This document shows, one piece after another, positions 44,267 to 55,000 of a stretch of 64,000 nucleotides of DNA. The stretch comes from Roseimaritima multifibrata (lineage in GTDB: Bacteria > Planctomycetota > Planctomycetia > Pirellulales > Pirellulaceae). The first letter of the stretch is position 1; the number at the start of each line of letters is the position of its first letter. The stretch spans positions 310,001 to 374,000 of the forward strand of contig NZ_CP036262.1 in the NCBI RefSeq assembly GCF_007741495.1, given 5' to 3'. The notes below the pieces were generated by a model. It worked only from the letters and a program-made list of their open reading frames with translations, had not been told where the DNA came from and did not search any database. The translations under genes were made by a program, and so were the position numbers.

Positions 44267-45397
44267 TTACAGCAGGTTCGCACCACCGGTGTATTTTTTC
44301 ACCGCGTCACGATCGAGTTCCAAGCCAAGACCAGGACGATCCGAAATGGCGAGCATCCCGTCGGAATCAAGTTGGAACGCGTTCGCGCTCAGTTCGTCGA
44401 TGAAAGGCGATCCGGTTAAGTACTCCACCAGATCCGTACCAGGGAAAGCCGAGGCAAGGTGCAAATCGGCAGCCAGTCCGACGGCGGTATTCCACCCATG
44501 TGGGATGAACCGAATGCCATGTTCTTGAGCCATCCAGGCGATTCGGCGTTCTTCGCTAATGCCGCCGACCTTGGTAACGTCCGGCTGGACGATGTCCAGT
44601 GCTCGAGCGATCATCCAAGGCGTGAAAGCTTGGCGGCGCGTCAGCACCTCTCCGCCGGCGATCGCAACCGGCGAATGCTCGCGGAGCTTGGCATAGTCTT
44701 CCATGGCGTCCGGTGGCAGCGGTTCTTCGAACCAGTGGACATCATAATCGGCCAACATGGTGGCGGTATTTCGTGCCCACTTGTAGCCGTTTGGCCAGAA
44801 CGCGTCGCTCCCTCCGGCATCCACCATCAAACGGCAATCGTCGCCGATCGCTTCTCGCGCGGCTTGAACGATCGCGCGATCGGTTGCTGCACTGACGCGT
44901 CCGAAGGGCCCCCAGCCGATTTTGAAAGCGCGAAAGCCCTCGGCCTTCACTGCCAATAAGTGGTCGCTCAGTTTGCTCGGTTCGTCCATCAACAAGGAAG
45001 CATAGGGTTGCACGCGATCGCGATACCGTCCGCCCAACAAGCGGCCAACCGGTTGTCCGCTCGCTTGACCGAGTAAATCCCAAAGGGCGATATCGATCCC
45101 GCTGATCGCATGGGTGACGGATCCACCACGGCCAAGCCAGAACATGTGTTGATGTAATTTCTCGCTGACACGTTCCGGTTCGAGTGCACTTTCGCCTCGA
45201 TATAAGGGCTCCAGCAGCTTCAACGCGGCTTGCACCAGAGCATCGTTGGTGAACACGCTGCCCAGCCCCACGGCACCTTCATCGGTGTGGACTGCGATCA
45301 GCGTATGCACACAATCGTCGGGTCGCAGTTCATTGCTCCACCCGCCCTCGGGCGTTGCCCCTCGCAGACCCGCGCAGCGTATTTCTCGAATTTTCAT
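44267..45397 (-). CDS. Enolase superfamily sugar acid dehydratase-like enzyme (first)
   Basis: 376 residues with the mandelate racemase/muconate-lactonising fold. Catalytic features: FKIGWG (Lys at the second barrel strand), metal ligands in LMVDAGGSD (Asp), HWFEEPLPPD (Glu) and AIAGGEVLTRR (Glu), and a late His in FIPHGWNTAVG. The superfamily takes a proton from the alpha-carbon of carboxylates; members of this subgroup dehydrate sugar acids, but the exact substrate is not evident. It begins 6 bases after the M81 gene in the GntR operon. Paralogous to 49389-50507. Confidence 0.88.
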   Translation of the reverse strand: MKIREIRCAGLRGATPEGGWSNELRPDDCVHTLIAVHTDEGAVGLGSVFTNDALVQAALKLLEPLYRGESALEPERVSEKLHQHMFWLGRGGSVTHAISGIDIALWDLLGQASGQPVGRLLGGRYRDRVQPYASLLMDEPSKLSDHLLAVKAEGFRAFKIGWGPFGRVSAATDRAIVQAAREAIGDDCRLMVDAGGSDAFWPNGYKWARNTATMLADYDVHWFEEPLPPDAMEDYAKLREHSPVAIAGGEVLTRRQAFTPWMIARALDIVQPDVTKVGGISEERRIAWMAQEHGIRFIPHGWNTAVGLAADLHLASAFPGTDLVEYLTGSPFIDELSANAFQLDSDGMLAISDRPGLGLELDRDAVKKYTGGANLL

Positions 45398-45403
45398 AAA
45401 TCT

Positions 45404-46903
45404 TTAGCGTTGTCGTTGAAAAGTTTTGGTTTGACGAGTGAACGTGACGTCTGCGTCCAGCGGAAAAATCGGACGAGGACAGCGGGTGTGGCCAAGGTAA
45501 GGTAGGTTAGCACTCGCCGAACCCGGCGCATCGACATTCACCATTTCCGTACACCACGCCGCATACATATGGTGCTGGCAATGAGGCGACTTGACCACCA
45601 CGGCATCAAACGTTTTGGGGTTCTGCCCATGAGCGTAGAAAAAAGAACGATCGTACAAACTGACCGCCCGGCTGCTAACGACCAGCGTAAAGTTGTCCGA
45701 TTCGAGCACCGCTGTGGGGCCCGCAAACCATCGCTCACCAAACGATTCACTATGGAAGTGACCGTCCGAGAGCGAACGGACCGTTAGCGTCATCTCTAGT
45801 GGCTGAAAACGCTCGGGGTCCAAGCTACCGCCAATCGTGGTTGAAATCGTCGCCGAAACTCCTGCCGAGAAAGCCTGAGCAACGGCATCGGCATCCACAA
45901 TTGGGACCAACGTGCGTCCCGTGTAACCCGATTCGATCAGTTTGCGAAGGATCGCATTGCTGTCGCCCGAGGCTCCAGAGCTGGTTGCGTCGGCCGCGTC
46001 GATCAAGGCGATTGTCCCCTCAGAATGCGAGCATGCGATGTCGGCCATCGCATCCAGACTGAGCAAAGGGATACGCATGTGGGCGTGATTTTCCCAGAAA
46101 CGATCAGCGATCCGCAACGACTCGCGTTTGGCAAACTCGGGATCGTTATCGGTGACGGCAAAGCTGTACGTTTGCAGCGATGGTACGTCGGTGAACGGGT
46201 TGCCAATAAACATGCCCGCCGACAACCCCACGGGATCTTCTTCAACTTGTTGAGCGATACGGATACTTTCGCCAAAACGACCGCTCGAAGTGATCAGTTC
46301 ATCTCCACGAACCAGAGCCGGAATTGTCGTTTTTACCATGACCGGTTTGACCTCGCCCGATTCGATTCGCAGCAGCAATCGAGCCGCCCGTTGTCCGGTT
46401 TCATAGAAGTCGACATGGGGATAAGTGTGGTAGGCGACGATCGCATCGCTGTGCTCGATCATGCGTTCACTGAGAATGCCGTGAAGGTCAAGCGACAGCA
46501 CGATGGGAATCTGTTCGCCCAAAATCTTCCGCGTCTCGGCAAGTAAATAACCTTCGGGATCGAGTTCTTGCTCGCTGGCCATCGCCCCATGCATACAAAA
46601 GTAAACCGCATCGACAGGTGGCGCCGCACGAATGCTGTCGAGAAACTCTTGCGAGATGCGTTCCCACGCCTCGGTAGCCAACGTCCCTCCTGAGGTAATA
46701 AACGCCGCGCTGTACGTGGGCACGATCTCAACGTCTTCGATCGGATCGAAGACGCTCAGCGCGCCTCCGATTTCATTGTGTACACGACGGTGGTAACGGA
46801 GTAGGTCCTCACCGTGGTGAACCGCAAAGTCATCGTAGCGGCTTAGCTGCGGATTGAAGGTTGAAACTTCTTGTTTGCATTCCGCAATTAAAATTTTGGG
46901 CAT
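45404..46903 (-). CDS. M81 (MlrC-like) metallopeptidase family protein
   Basis: 499 residues of the MlrC/M81 family. It opens ILIAECKQEVSTFNPQL, has FCMHGAMASEQELDPEG (metal-ligand region), LSLDLHGILSERM (D-H pair), AYHTYPHVDFYETG and the C-terminal FSAGVSATISTTIGGS. The family was named for microcystin linear-peptide degradation, but many members sit in catabolic operons and probably cleave small amide or lactam compounds. Here it lies between an MFS transporter (10 bases upstream) and an enolase-superfamily gene (6 bases downstream). Confidence 0.88.
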   Translation of the reverse strand: MPKILIAECKQEVSTFNPQLSRYDDFAVHHGEDLLRYHRRVHNEIGGALSVFDPIEDVEIVPTYSAAFITSGGTLATEAWERISQEFLDSIRAAPPVDAVYFCMHGAMASEQELDPEGYLLAETRKILGEQIPIVLSLDLHGILSERMIEHSDAIVAYHTYPHVDFYETGQRAARLLLRIESGEVKPVMVKTTIPALVRGDELITSSGRFGESIRIAQQVEEDPVGLSAGMFIGNPFTDVPSLQTYSFAVTDNDPEFAKRESLRIADRFWENHAHMRIPLLSLDAMADIACSHSEGTIALIDAADATSSGASGDSNAILRKLIESGYTGRTLVPIVDADAVAQAFSAGVSATISTTIGGSLDPERFQPLEMTLTVRSLSDGHFHSESFGERWFAGPTAVLESDNFTLVVSSRAVSLYDRSFFYAHGQNPKTFDAVVVKSPHCQHHMYAAWCTEMVNVDAPGSASANLPYLGHTRCPRPIFPLDADVTFTRQTKTFQRQR

Positions 46904-46913
46904 AACGGTAGGC

Positions 46914-48293
46914 TCAATCGCGTTGGATTCGTTCGTAGTCTTTGGGAAACAAATAAATAATGCCCAGGATCAACAGCACGGCGGCCACTGCAAACGCAAT
47001 CGATGTATAGGAAAGCATTCGCTCCAGTCCGACCGACTTTTTCCAGATACCTCCGACCAATGGTGCAAAACCGGACAGCGCGGCACCACAAAAATTCAGC
47101 AACCCCACCGCGGACGCGCGAGTATTGGCGGGCACGACCTCGAAGGCGGCTGGAAAGACATTGCCAATGAAAAAACCGCTAAACAAACCGAAACCGGCGG
47201 CGGCAATCCGTGTCGCATTAAGCGAGTCTGCGGTACCGATCCAGTGCAGGCACGGGGCACATAGCATCAAACTAATCGCCATCAACCACAGCCTTGCTGC
47301 CTTGGTGCGCAAAAACAGTTTGTCCGCCAAAATGCCCCCTCCAAGCAACCCGATCAACGTGGTGCTCTGAATATAAGCGGTGGCGGTAAACGCGGCTTCG
47401 CCAAGATCGAGTGCATACTTTTCATAAAGAAAGTTGGGAAGCCAACTGTACAACATCCAGAGCCCAAACACGAATGTAGGAAAGACAACGCAGAGCAGCA
47501 AAAACGTCGGTACCTTCACCAATTCAGGGATCGCCCAAGAGCTATCGGATCGCTTGGTTTCGATCTCCGCATCCTCGTCGACCGTGCGTAAAAACAGGGT
47601 ATACGGCAGACAGTACAGCAGTCCGACCGCGCCGAGGATGAAGAAGGCTTCACGCCAGTAACCTTGATGTGCCATCCAGCCACCGAACCAAGCGCCGACC
47701 ACCGTACCGACGATCTGAGCCGTCGTCAGCGTCGCCACCGCGCGTGAACGTTTTTCGGGCGGATGAGCATTCGACGTCAACGCGATTGCGGCGGGCATAT
47801 ACATCGATTCGGAAACCCCCATCGCGGCGCGAAACGCAAGCAAGATAAAAGCGGAGGTCGCCAATCCGGTTCCAACGGTCACCAAACTCCAGATCGCCAG
47901 ACTCACGACCACCAGCACGCGTTTGGAATACTTGTCAGCGATCTGGCCCGCCAATGGGCACCCGATCCCATAGACCCACAGGAAGATCGATCCGGTTAAT
48001 CCCAGTTCGCGGTCGGTGAGTCCCAGATCGGATTGCAGTACCGGGAACATCGCAAACACCGCTTGCCGGTCGCAATAGTTCAAAAAGTAGGCGAACCACA
48101 TGAATGCGACGAGGTAGGTCGTTTGGTGTCCGCGCTGCTTGATTTTAGAAAGTGTCAAAGGGAACGCCGACAATGGAGTTGAAGAATGGGATTTCTTAGG
48201 GCCGTCGGAACAATAACTATCGTCGCAATGCTCGCCAGAGCGTGGGTCCACCGCTTGGCGACGGTAGTTACGCAACGTCGACCGCCACATCAT
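46914..48293 (-). CDS. MFS transporter (anion symporter-like)
   Basis: 459 residues, 12 membrane helices. Helix 1 reads VAFMWFAYFLNYCDRQAVFA, followed by the MFS loop motif GQIADKYSKRVLVV; TTAQIVGTVVGAWFGGWMA and FGLFSGFFIGNVFPAAFEVV are typical of ACS-type carriers for organic acids such as hexuronate or tartrate. It starts at 48293 with an ATGATG whose first ATG overlaps the stop of the deacylase gene (ATGA), so translation is coupled. It is presumably the uptake system of the operon. The N-terminal about 55 residues are non-conserved; a later start is possible. Confidence 0.88.
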   Translation of the reverse strand: MMWRSTLRNYRRQAVDPRSGEHCDDSYCSDGPKKSHSSTPLSAFPLTLSKIKQRGHQTTYLVAFMWFAYFLNYCDRQAVFAMFPVLQSDLGLTDRELGLTGSIFLWVYGIGCPLAGQIADKYSKRVLVVVSLAIWSLVTVGTGLATSAFILLAFRAAMGVSESMYMPAAIALTSNAHPPEKRSRAVATLTTAQIVGTVVGAWFGGWMAHQGYWREAFFILGAVGLLYCLPYTLFLRTVDEDAEIETKRSDSSWAIPELVKVPTFLLLCVVFPTFVFGLWMLYSWLPNFLYEKYALDLGEAAFTATAYIQSTTLIGLLGGGILADKLFLRTKAARLWLMAISLMLCAPCLHWIGTADSLNATRIAAAGFGLFSGFFIGNVFPAAFEVVPANTRASAVGLLNFCGAALSGFAPLVGGIWKKSVGLERMLSYTSIAFAVAAVLLILGIIYLFPKDYERIQRD

Positions 48294-49339
48294 CCACTGT
48301 GGGAATCTGAAAACGTGGCGATCACGTTTTCGGGAACATCATGGGCAAGGCAGACGGCGATGTCGCCTTGTTGTGTCACTGTGGGGCCGCGATGTGCGAT
48401 CACGACTCCCGACGAGGGAGCTTCGATGATTGTGGGCTGACGGTCAGGACGTTCGATAAAGTGAATCGCCCCAATCGGTTGCCCGGCGTCGACATCGTCC
48501 CCCACGTCCACCAAGCTTTCATACAACCCCGATTCCGCCGCAAAGATATAGTCCCCTGAATCAAGTGCCTGAACCCAACGTGTCGGAGATAGGCCCAGGC
48601 TGCTCCGTGTCTGCTCTTGCCCCTCCAGTACGCCGACGTGAATCAACACGTTGCGAAGCCCATCTTGGGAAAGTCGATGAACCGCTCGCGTGGTAACCTC
48701 GCCACCTCCCATCTCGGTCGTCACCACCGTCTTCCCCTGACTTTCGGCTTCCACCGGCAGCAATCCTGTGCCGGCGATGTCGCTGTACAAGAATGCCAAG
48801 TCGGTGTTGTAGGCCATGGTGGCGCCCGCCATTCGTCGGCGTTGCGCCAGATCTTCCACCAAATGCATGTGGGCACAGGGAAAGAAGTAGACGCCGCGTC
48901 CGCCGGTATGCAGATCGATCACCACGTCGCTTAAGGGAAACAGAACGGTGGTTAAATAGTGGGCAATGATTTGAGAGACCGTGCCCCCTGGGTCTCCCGG
49001 AAAGCAACGATTCAGATTCATCCCGTCGACGGGCGACAATCGCGTCGACGCTTTCGCAGCCGGCATGTTCAGCGACGGAATTAGAATCACACGACCGGTG
49101 ATTTCTTCCAGATTCAGTTCTCGCAGCAGTCGCATGATCGCAATCTGCCCGGGATACTCATCACCATGGTTGCCAGCCATCAACAAGACCGTGGGGCCCT
49201 CCCCTCGTGCGATCGTTGCGATCGGAATTTGCAGTTGGGCCCAACCGCTCAGGTTGTACGAGTAGGGAACCGTTAAAATTCCCACTTGCCGACCCGGCGC
49301 AGAGAAATCAATCTCCGTCTTAATTGGTGAATTCGTCAT
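48290..49339 (-). CDS. Zinc-dependent deacylase (AstE/aspartoacylase family)
   Basis: About 349 residues. The succinylglutamate desuccinylase/aspartoacylase-like metallohydrolase shows AGNHGDEYPGQ (zinc ligands His and Glu), the second ligand region VVIDLHTGGRG (His), and a C-terminal beta-rich part (ESGLYESLVDVGDDVDAGQP) like other members. These enzymes remove acyl groups from the alpha-amine of amino acids and similar compounds. Start ATG 49339; a TTG at 49405 is an alternative. It overlaps the MFS gene by 4 bases. It implies that the imported compound carries an N-acyl group, but that is inference. Confidence 0.85.
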   Translation of the reverse strand: MTNSPIKTEIDFSAPGRQVGILTVPYSYNLSGWAQLQIPIATIARGEGPTVLLMAGNHGDEYPGQIAIMRLLRELNLEEITGRVILIPSLNMPAAKASTRLSPVDGMNLNRCFPGDPGGTVSQIIAHYLTTVLFPLSDVVIDLHTGGRGVYFFPCAHMHLVEDLAQRRRMAGATMAYNTDLAFLYSDIAGTGLLPVEAESQGKTVVTTEMGGGEVTTRAVHRLSQDGLRNVLIHVGVLEGQEQTRSSLGLSPTRWVQALDSGDYIFAAESGLYESLVDVGDDVDAGQPIGAIHFIERPDRQPTIIEAPSSGVVIAHRGPTVTQQGDIAVCLAHDVPENVIATFSDSHSG

Positions 49340-49388
49340 CGTGTTGTTTGACTTTTGGCGGGAGTTAAGAGGCGGGAAGCGGGAGGTA

Positions 49389-50507
49389 CTACTCGGACTG
49401 GGCAACTACATGGGCAGCCACAAAGTCTTCATTTAGGGTGACACCAAGCCCAGGTCGATCGGGGACTTCGATCCAGCCGTCTTCGGCTTGGATTTTTTCA
49501 ATCGCTAATTCGTGCCGCATCGGTTCGTCCTCGACGCAATCTTCAAACAGGAACGCGTCGCGGCAGGTGCTCAACCAATGCAAACTTGCCGCCTCGGTTA
49601 GTGGGCTGGTGTAACAGTGGTTACATGGGCGCGCTCCGATTTCCTCAATGCGTTGACGCAGATAGGCGGCGTCGGTGAAACCGTTTCGAGCGATATCGAT
49701 TTGGTAAACATCCAACGCTCGAGCATCGATTAACGGCCGAAACGCGGTCCGTCCGCACTCTTCTTCGCCCGCCGCGATTGGGATTGGCGAACGATCGCGA
49801 AGCCACCGATAACCTTCGACGTCATCGGGACGTAGTGGTTCTTCAAGCCATTCGACATCGAACTGCGAAAATGCGTGCGCACGCCGCAGGGCTGTCCTCG
49901 CATCCCAAACACATCCGGCATCGACCAACAGCGTGGCCTCTTTGATTCCTTCGCGGGCGCCGGCGACAAGATCCAGATCGACCGCTTCGGATTCCCCCAT
50001 CGGCTCCCAACCGAATTTGACCGCCGTGTAGCCGTTTTCGATCCAGCGTTGTCCGATCTCGCGGGTCTCGGCACCGTCTTTGCCAAATAGAATCGACGCG
50101 TAAGCACGGAATCGGTCGTGTTGCTTACCGCCCAGCAGTCGGTGGATCGGTTCACCAAAATGTTTGCCTTTCAAATCCCACAGCGCCATGTCGATGGCAC
50201 TCATCGCGGAAAGGGTGACACTCGATCGTCCGAAATACATCGTTTGGCGATACATCTTCTGCCATAACCGATCGGTCTCCAGCGGATTTTCACCGATCAA
50301 TATCTCACGCAGGCCGCAGGCGATGTTGTGTGAAAACGGAGCGTCGATGATCGCCTTGACCACCTCGGGCGACGAGTCGGCTTCGCCAATGCCTTCAAGT
50401 CCGTCTTCGGTACGGATGCGAACGAGCACTAAGTCCTGGCAGCTGGCTGTCTTGTTGACAACCGATTCGGATCGCAACACTTGGCAAATGATTTGAGCAA
50501 TTTTCAT
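49389..50507 (-). CDS. Enolase superfamily sugar acid dehydratase-like enzyme (second)
   Basis: 372 residues, second enolase-superfamily paralogue in the operon. It keeps the capping-domain start (LVLVRIRTEDGLEGIGEADS), Lys in VKFGWEP, metal ligands in LLVDAGCVWD (Asp), EWLEEPLRPD (Glu) and IAAGEEECGR (Glu), and a NHCYTSPLTE segment where the first enzyme has its catalytic His region. The two differ in these end motifs, so they may act on different substrates or in two steps. It lies 136 bases after the DUF1501 stop and 49 bases before the deacylase start. Confidence 0.87.
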   Translation of the reverse strand: MKIAQIICQVLRSESVVNKTASCQDLVLVRIRTEDGLEGIGEADSSPEVVKAIIDAPFSHNIACGLREILIGENPLETDRLWQKMYRQTMYFGRSSVTLSAMSAIDMALWDLKGKHFGEPIHRLLGGKQHDRFRAYASILFGKDGAETREIGQRWIENGYTAVKFGWEPMGESEAVDLDLVAGAREGIKEATLLVDAGCVWDARTALRRAHAFSQFDVEWLEEPLRPDDVEGYRWLRDRSPIPIAAGEEECGRTAFRPLIDARALDVYQIDIARNGFTDAAYLRQRIEEIGARPCNHCYTSPLTEAASLHWLSTCRDAFLFEDCVEDEPMRHELAIEKIQAEDGWIEVPDRPGLGVTLNEDFVAAHVVAQSE

Positions 50508-50643
50508 TCAGCTTCGCTTTCGTGGTCATTGTCTTGATGGGGCATCGGATGGAAACGTGTCCGCTCCACTGGGGGCTTAAAAAGTGCAGCTTCAATCGGT
50601 GTTTTCCTGGACGGATTGTCGGAAGGACAACGGAAGTTCGCCC

Positions 50644-52074
50644 TTAGCTGAGAATGGAATGGGCGACCTTTCCGTGTACGTCGGTTAAACGGAAATCACG
50701 GCCAGCGTATCGATAAGTCAATTTTTCATGGTCCAGCCCCATCAGGTGCAACATGGTCGCGTGCAGGTCGTGGACATGGACTCGGTCCTCCACCGCAGCG
50801 AATCCAAATTCATCGGTCGCTCCGTGAACGTGACCCCCTTTGACTCCGCCCCCTGCCATCCATGTGCTAAATCCCCAGTGATTGTGGTCGCGCCCATTCA
50901 ACGAGGGCAGTTCAGCGACGGGAGTACGTCCGAATTCGCCTCCCCACAAGACAAGCGTCGAATCCAGCAGACCTCGTTGTTTCAAATCGGCTAGGAATGC
51001 TGCGAGCGGTTTGTCCCATTGGCCACATAAGGTTCGCAGCCCACTCTCGATGTTCGAGTGGTGATCCCAAGCTTGACCACCGGCATGCCATACCTGAGTG
51101 AAGCGAACGCCACGTTCGACCAACCGTCGCGTTAACATCAGTTGTCGGCCCTGTAGCGAGTCTCCGTACATCTCGTGAATGTAGGCAGGTTCCTGGCTCA
51201 GATCGAACGCATCGGATGCTTCGAACTGCATCCGATAAGCTAATTCATAGGACTCAATCCGGGCCTCCAGCTGCGGATCGGCACCACTGCTTTGCAGATG
51301 GCGTTGGTTCATCGCCTGCAATAGATCAAGCTGACCACGTTGAACGCGGGGATCCTGCGGATTGTTGATGTTTTCGATTAACCGCGAATAGTCCGCTTTG
51401 CCGGTATCCACGTGCGTACCCTGCATTGCCCCGGGCAAAAATCCGGAGTGCCAATTCTGGGATCCGACCACCGGAACGCCGTTTGGACACAGCACCACAA
51501 ATCCGGGCAAATTGTCATTCAACGATCCAAGCCCGTAATTTACCCAGGATCCAAAACTCGGCCGCGGTTGATTGTTGTCACCACAGTTCATCAACAGTAG
51601 CGACGGTTCGTGATTTGGGATGTCCGCATGCATCGACCGGATCACACACATGTCATCGATGTGCTGGGCTGTTTGCTGGAATAATTCGCTGACCTCGATC
51701 CCCGATTCTCCGTAGCGAGAAAACTTAAACGGGGACGCCATCGCGCCCCCTGTTTTGCGTTCCGTCGGCAAGGCCGGATTCGGCAGCGGTTTACCATGGT
51801 ATTTTTTGAGTGCCGGTTTCGGGTCAAACGTGTCGACGTGCGACGGTCCTCCATTCATGAATAGATGGACGACTTGTTTTGCCGTGGCCTGATGGTGCAG
51901 TGCCGTTGAACCCGCGTTGGCTTCATGCGCAGCGACACTCGCCAGACCGAGCATGCCGATGCCCATCCCGGATCGTCGCAACATCTCGCGACGATTGCAA
52001 ACCGGGTTGCCAATGGAGACGCCCGCCGCGGCAGGATTGAGCCCCTTGGATGGGGCATTCTTGGGTTGGTTCAT
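50644..52074 (-). CDS. DUF1501 secreted protein (GntR operon)
   Basis: About 476 residues with a Tat leader (NRREMLRRSGMGIGMLGLAS) and full DUF1501 segments: FMNGGPSHVDTFDPKPALKK, DMCVIRSMHADIP, LVLWGGEFGRTPVAELPSL and HATMLHLMGLDHEKLTYRYA, RDFRLTDVHGKVAHSIL. It is similar throughout to the DUF1501 protein at 37809-39203, including the ending, which shows that the two PSD1/DUF1501 pairs are paralogous. ATG 52074 starts 7 bases after the PSD1 stop, so the two are co-translated. Confidence 0.9.
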   Translation of the reverse strand: MNQPKNAPSKGLNPAAAGVSIGNPVCNRREMLRRSGMGIGMLGLASVAAHEANAGSTALHHQATAKQVVHLFMNGGPSHVDTFDPKPALKKYHGKPLPNPALPTERKTGGAMASPFKFSRYGESGIEVSELFQQTAQHIDDMCVIRSMHADIPNHEPSLLLMNCGDNNQPRPSFGSWVNYGLGSLNDNLPGFVVLCPNGVPVVGSQNWHSGFLPGAMQGTHVDTGKADYSRLIENINNPQDPRVQRGQLDLLQAMNQRHLQSSGADPQLEARIESYELAYRMQFEASDAFDLSQEPAYIHEMYGDSLQGRQLMLTRRLVERGVRFTQVWHAGGQAWDHHSNIESGLRTLCGQWDKPLAAFLADLKQRGLLDSTLVLWGGEFGRTPVAELPSLNGRDHNHWGFSTWMAGGGVKGGHVHGATDEFGFAAVEDRVHVHDLHATMLHLMGLDHEKLTYRYAGRDFRLTDVHGKVAHSILS

Positions 52075-52081
52075 GGAGTTC

Positions 52082-55000
52082 TCAATCGATAAAGTGGAAT
52101 TCATTCGACATCAACAGCACTTGAGCCACACCCTGTAACGGCGTGATCCGGATCGGGTCTTCGGGCCGGAACTGATCGCCGTAGTTCCAGCTTTGCACTG
52201 CAGGCGGTTCGGTTTTGGATGTCGACGGATCGGACGCAACCTCGGCAATGGTTGGCGACCAGGCAAACGAATCATGGCCGAGCGCCCCATGGATATCGAC
52301 GACGAAGTCCAGCGTTTCGCCGCTCGCCAATGAGACCGATTCAACGGGAGTGTCGACGGAGTCTTGGTGCAGTACAAACGGCCCGGCAATCCGACGCCCG
52401 CCTGCGAAGATTTGACCGCGGATACCATCCCCCGGTTCTTTGTCATGCGTCAACGTTCCGGTGACCGAAACATTCATGTCGGAGGGAGCGGTCCAACGTA
52501 TCACGGCGGCGGTTTTCGGCGTGTTGCCAGGATGTCCCCCCGTCGCATTCAAGAACACCCAGCCGAGTTTGCCATCGGGCAGATTGGGGCCGCCCTGAAA
52601 CTGAGTCCCATTGAAGAAAGGCAATTTCGCGAACTTACCTAGCACGTCGGGATCCGTTGCAACGTCGGCGTAGCCGTAGGACCAGTTCGACGGAGGCAGC
52701 GGGGGTTCCGTTTGACGCTTCCTTGCTCGTTGCAGGAAGGCTGTGGTTTCCTCCAATTCCTGTGTCGTTGGGTGACGATTCAGGATCTCACGAAACAATT
52801 GCTCAACACTCTCCGCAGGCGTGGATGCCTTGGCGGCTCGCTGGGATACTTCCGCTGCAGTTGACAACATCAGCGGATGGTTCATTAGAAACAATGCTTG
52901 ACCAGGCACGGAGGTCATGTCGCGACGGCCGTTGCTGATATCGGGCGAAGGGAAATCGAACAATCGCATCGTTCCCGAAACGTCTAAACGGTTGTTGTGA
53001 GCATACATCGAACGACGGCGGTTGGAGATCGCCAATGCGTCTCCTGCAGAGGGCCCTCCCACGGTTAGATCCAGGTCGCCCCGGATCGACAATAGGCTGT
53101 CACGCATCGTTTCGAAATCAAGTCGACGACGGTTCATCCGACTGCACCACTGATTGTCCGGATCGATGGTGTGAGTTTCCGAATCGACGTCACTTTGCTG
53201 CTGATAGGTCGCTGAGTCCAATATCAGACGTCGGAGTGATTTGATGGACCAATTATGGTCGATGAACCAACTTGCCAAATAGTCGAGCAATTCGGGGTGC
53301 GACGGTGGTGGAGCCTGCATGCCAAAATTGCTTGGGGTTGCCACCAAGCCACGGCCAAAATGCTGATGCCAAATTCGATTGACGATGACACGCGCCGTCA
53401 ACGGGTTTTGGGGAGACACGATCGCGTTGGCTAGCTCCAGTCGGCCGCTGCCATGCTGGAACGGTTGATCGCTAACCGACGCAAAGAAGGTCGGGAATCG
53501 ACGTGGCACAACATGCATTGGACTGGACGAATTGCCTCGCCGGAAGACACGTGCGTCGATCAAAGGGTCAGCGTCCTCAAGTACCAACATTTGTGCCAAA
53601 TCAACCGACGCTTTAGCACGTGCGGAATCTAATGCAGTATTCAGTGTTTTGATCGGTCCCTGAGAGGGGCGATCCGGAAACAATCGCAGGATTCGGAAAG
53701 CATGGAAAGGCGTTTGCAGCGGTGACGAACTACCGTTCAGGCTGGCCCGCAATGCCTGCCAAGCTGGATCGGAGCTACCGGGATCGGAGGTTTCCGACTT
53801 GGTCTCGATTTCAACTGCCAATTGGGTGTAGATCTTGGCAACATCCGCTAACGACTGGGGCGGATTGTCCAGCAATCGTTTGACGACAATCGAATTCGCG
53901 GTCGGTTTGGAATCCGCTGCGGTCAACGAACGGAGCACACAGGGGGCTTCGGCTTCGAAGGAGTCGGTCGCTAATCCGGCCAATTGGTGCCAGGGCAAAA
54001 AGACCGAGTCGTTGCTGGTTTCAGTATCATCAAGAAACTGCTTCCAGATCAGCATCAGTTCCGGATTCAGGTCATCTCCATCGGTGACGGTATCGAAGGC
54101 AGCGGTGTTGACGCCGCCACGTTGTGCCTGGGCCGCCAGTAAATACTCCGCCAATCGCAGACGGCTGTCCGCCATCACTTTGTCGTACTGCGCGTGGTAG
54201 TGCTGCTCCAATTCAACGGCTGCTTTGCGAATGGCGACTGCTTGGGGATCCTGCAAAGCCTTCTCGTCGCCGCAGCGAAATGGCCACTGCAGCGGTTCGA
54301 TTGAATTTTGAAAAACCCCGTAGAGCGAATAGTAATCATCGATCGTGACCGGATCGAACTTGTGATCATGACATCGTGCGCAAGCGACCGTCAGCCCCAT
54401 CAGTCCGCGTGAGACGACGTCAATGCGATCCGCAATGATTTCATGGTTGTCGTTTTTAAATCGTGGTCCCACTACGATAAAACCGAGCGCGGCCAGGGAT
54501 TCATGAGGCACGTCGTCCATCAAATCCGCAGCCAATTGCTCTCGTACGAATTGATTAAAAGGCTTGTCCGCATTGAAGCTGTCGATGACGTAATCACGAT
54601 AGGTATAGGCGGCACGGAAATCGTGTTTTTCGAAGAAAACGTATCCCTTGGTATCGGAGTACCTCGCGACATCTAACCAATGCCGGCCTGTGCGTTCGCC
54701 GTAATGTGGCGAATCGAGCCAGCGTTCGGTCCACTGGGCAATGGCCGTGGCGGCATCGCTCTGGCCGAAGGGTGCGAGCTCTTCGAACGTGGCGGGTAAC
54801 CCGACGAGATCCCATTTGATTCGTCGCGCTAAAACGGCCGGTGTCGTCGGTTCGGACGGGCTGAGCCCTTGCTGTTCCAGTCGATTAAGGATGAAAAAAT
54901 CGATTGCATTGCGTGGCCAATCGGTATCGCGGACCATGGGCAACTCGGGTCGGCTGATCGGTTTGAACGCCCAGTGATTTGCAAAGTCGGGGCCGTTGCC

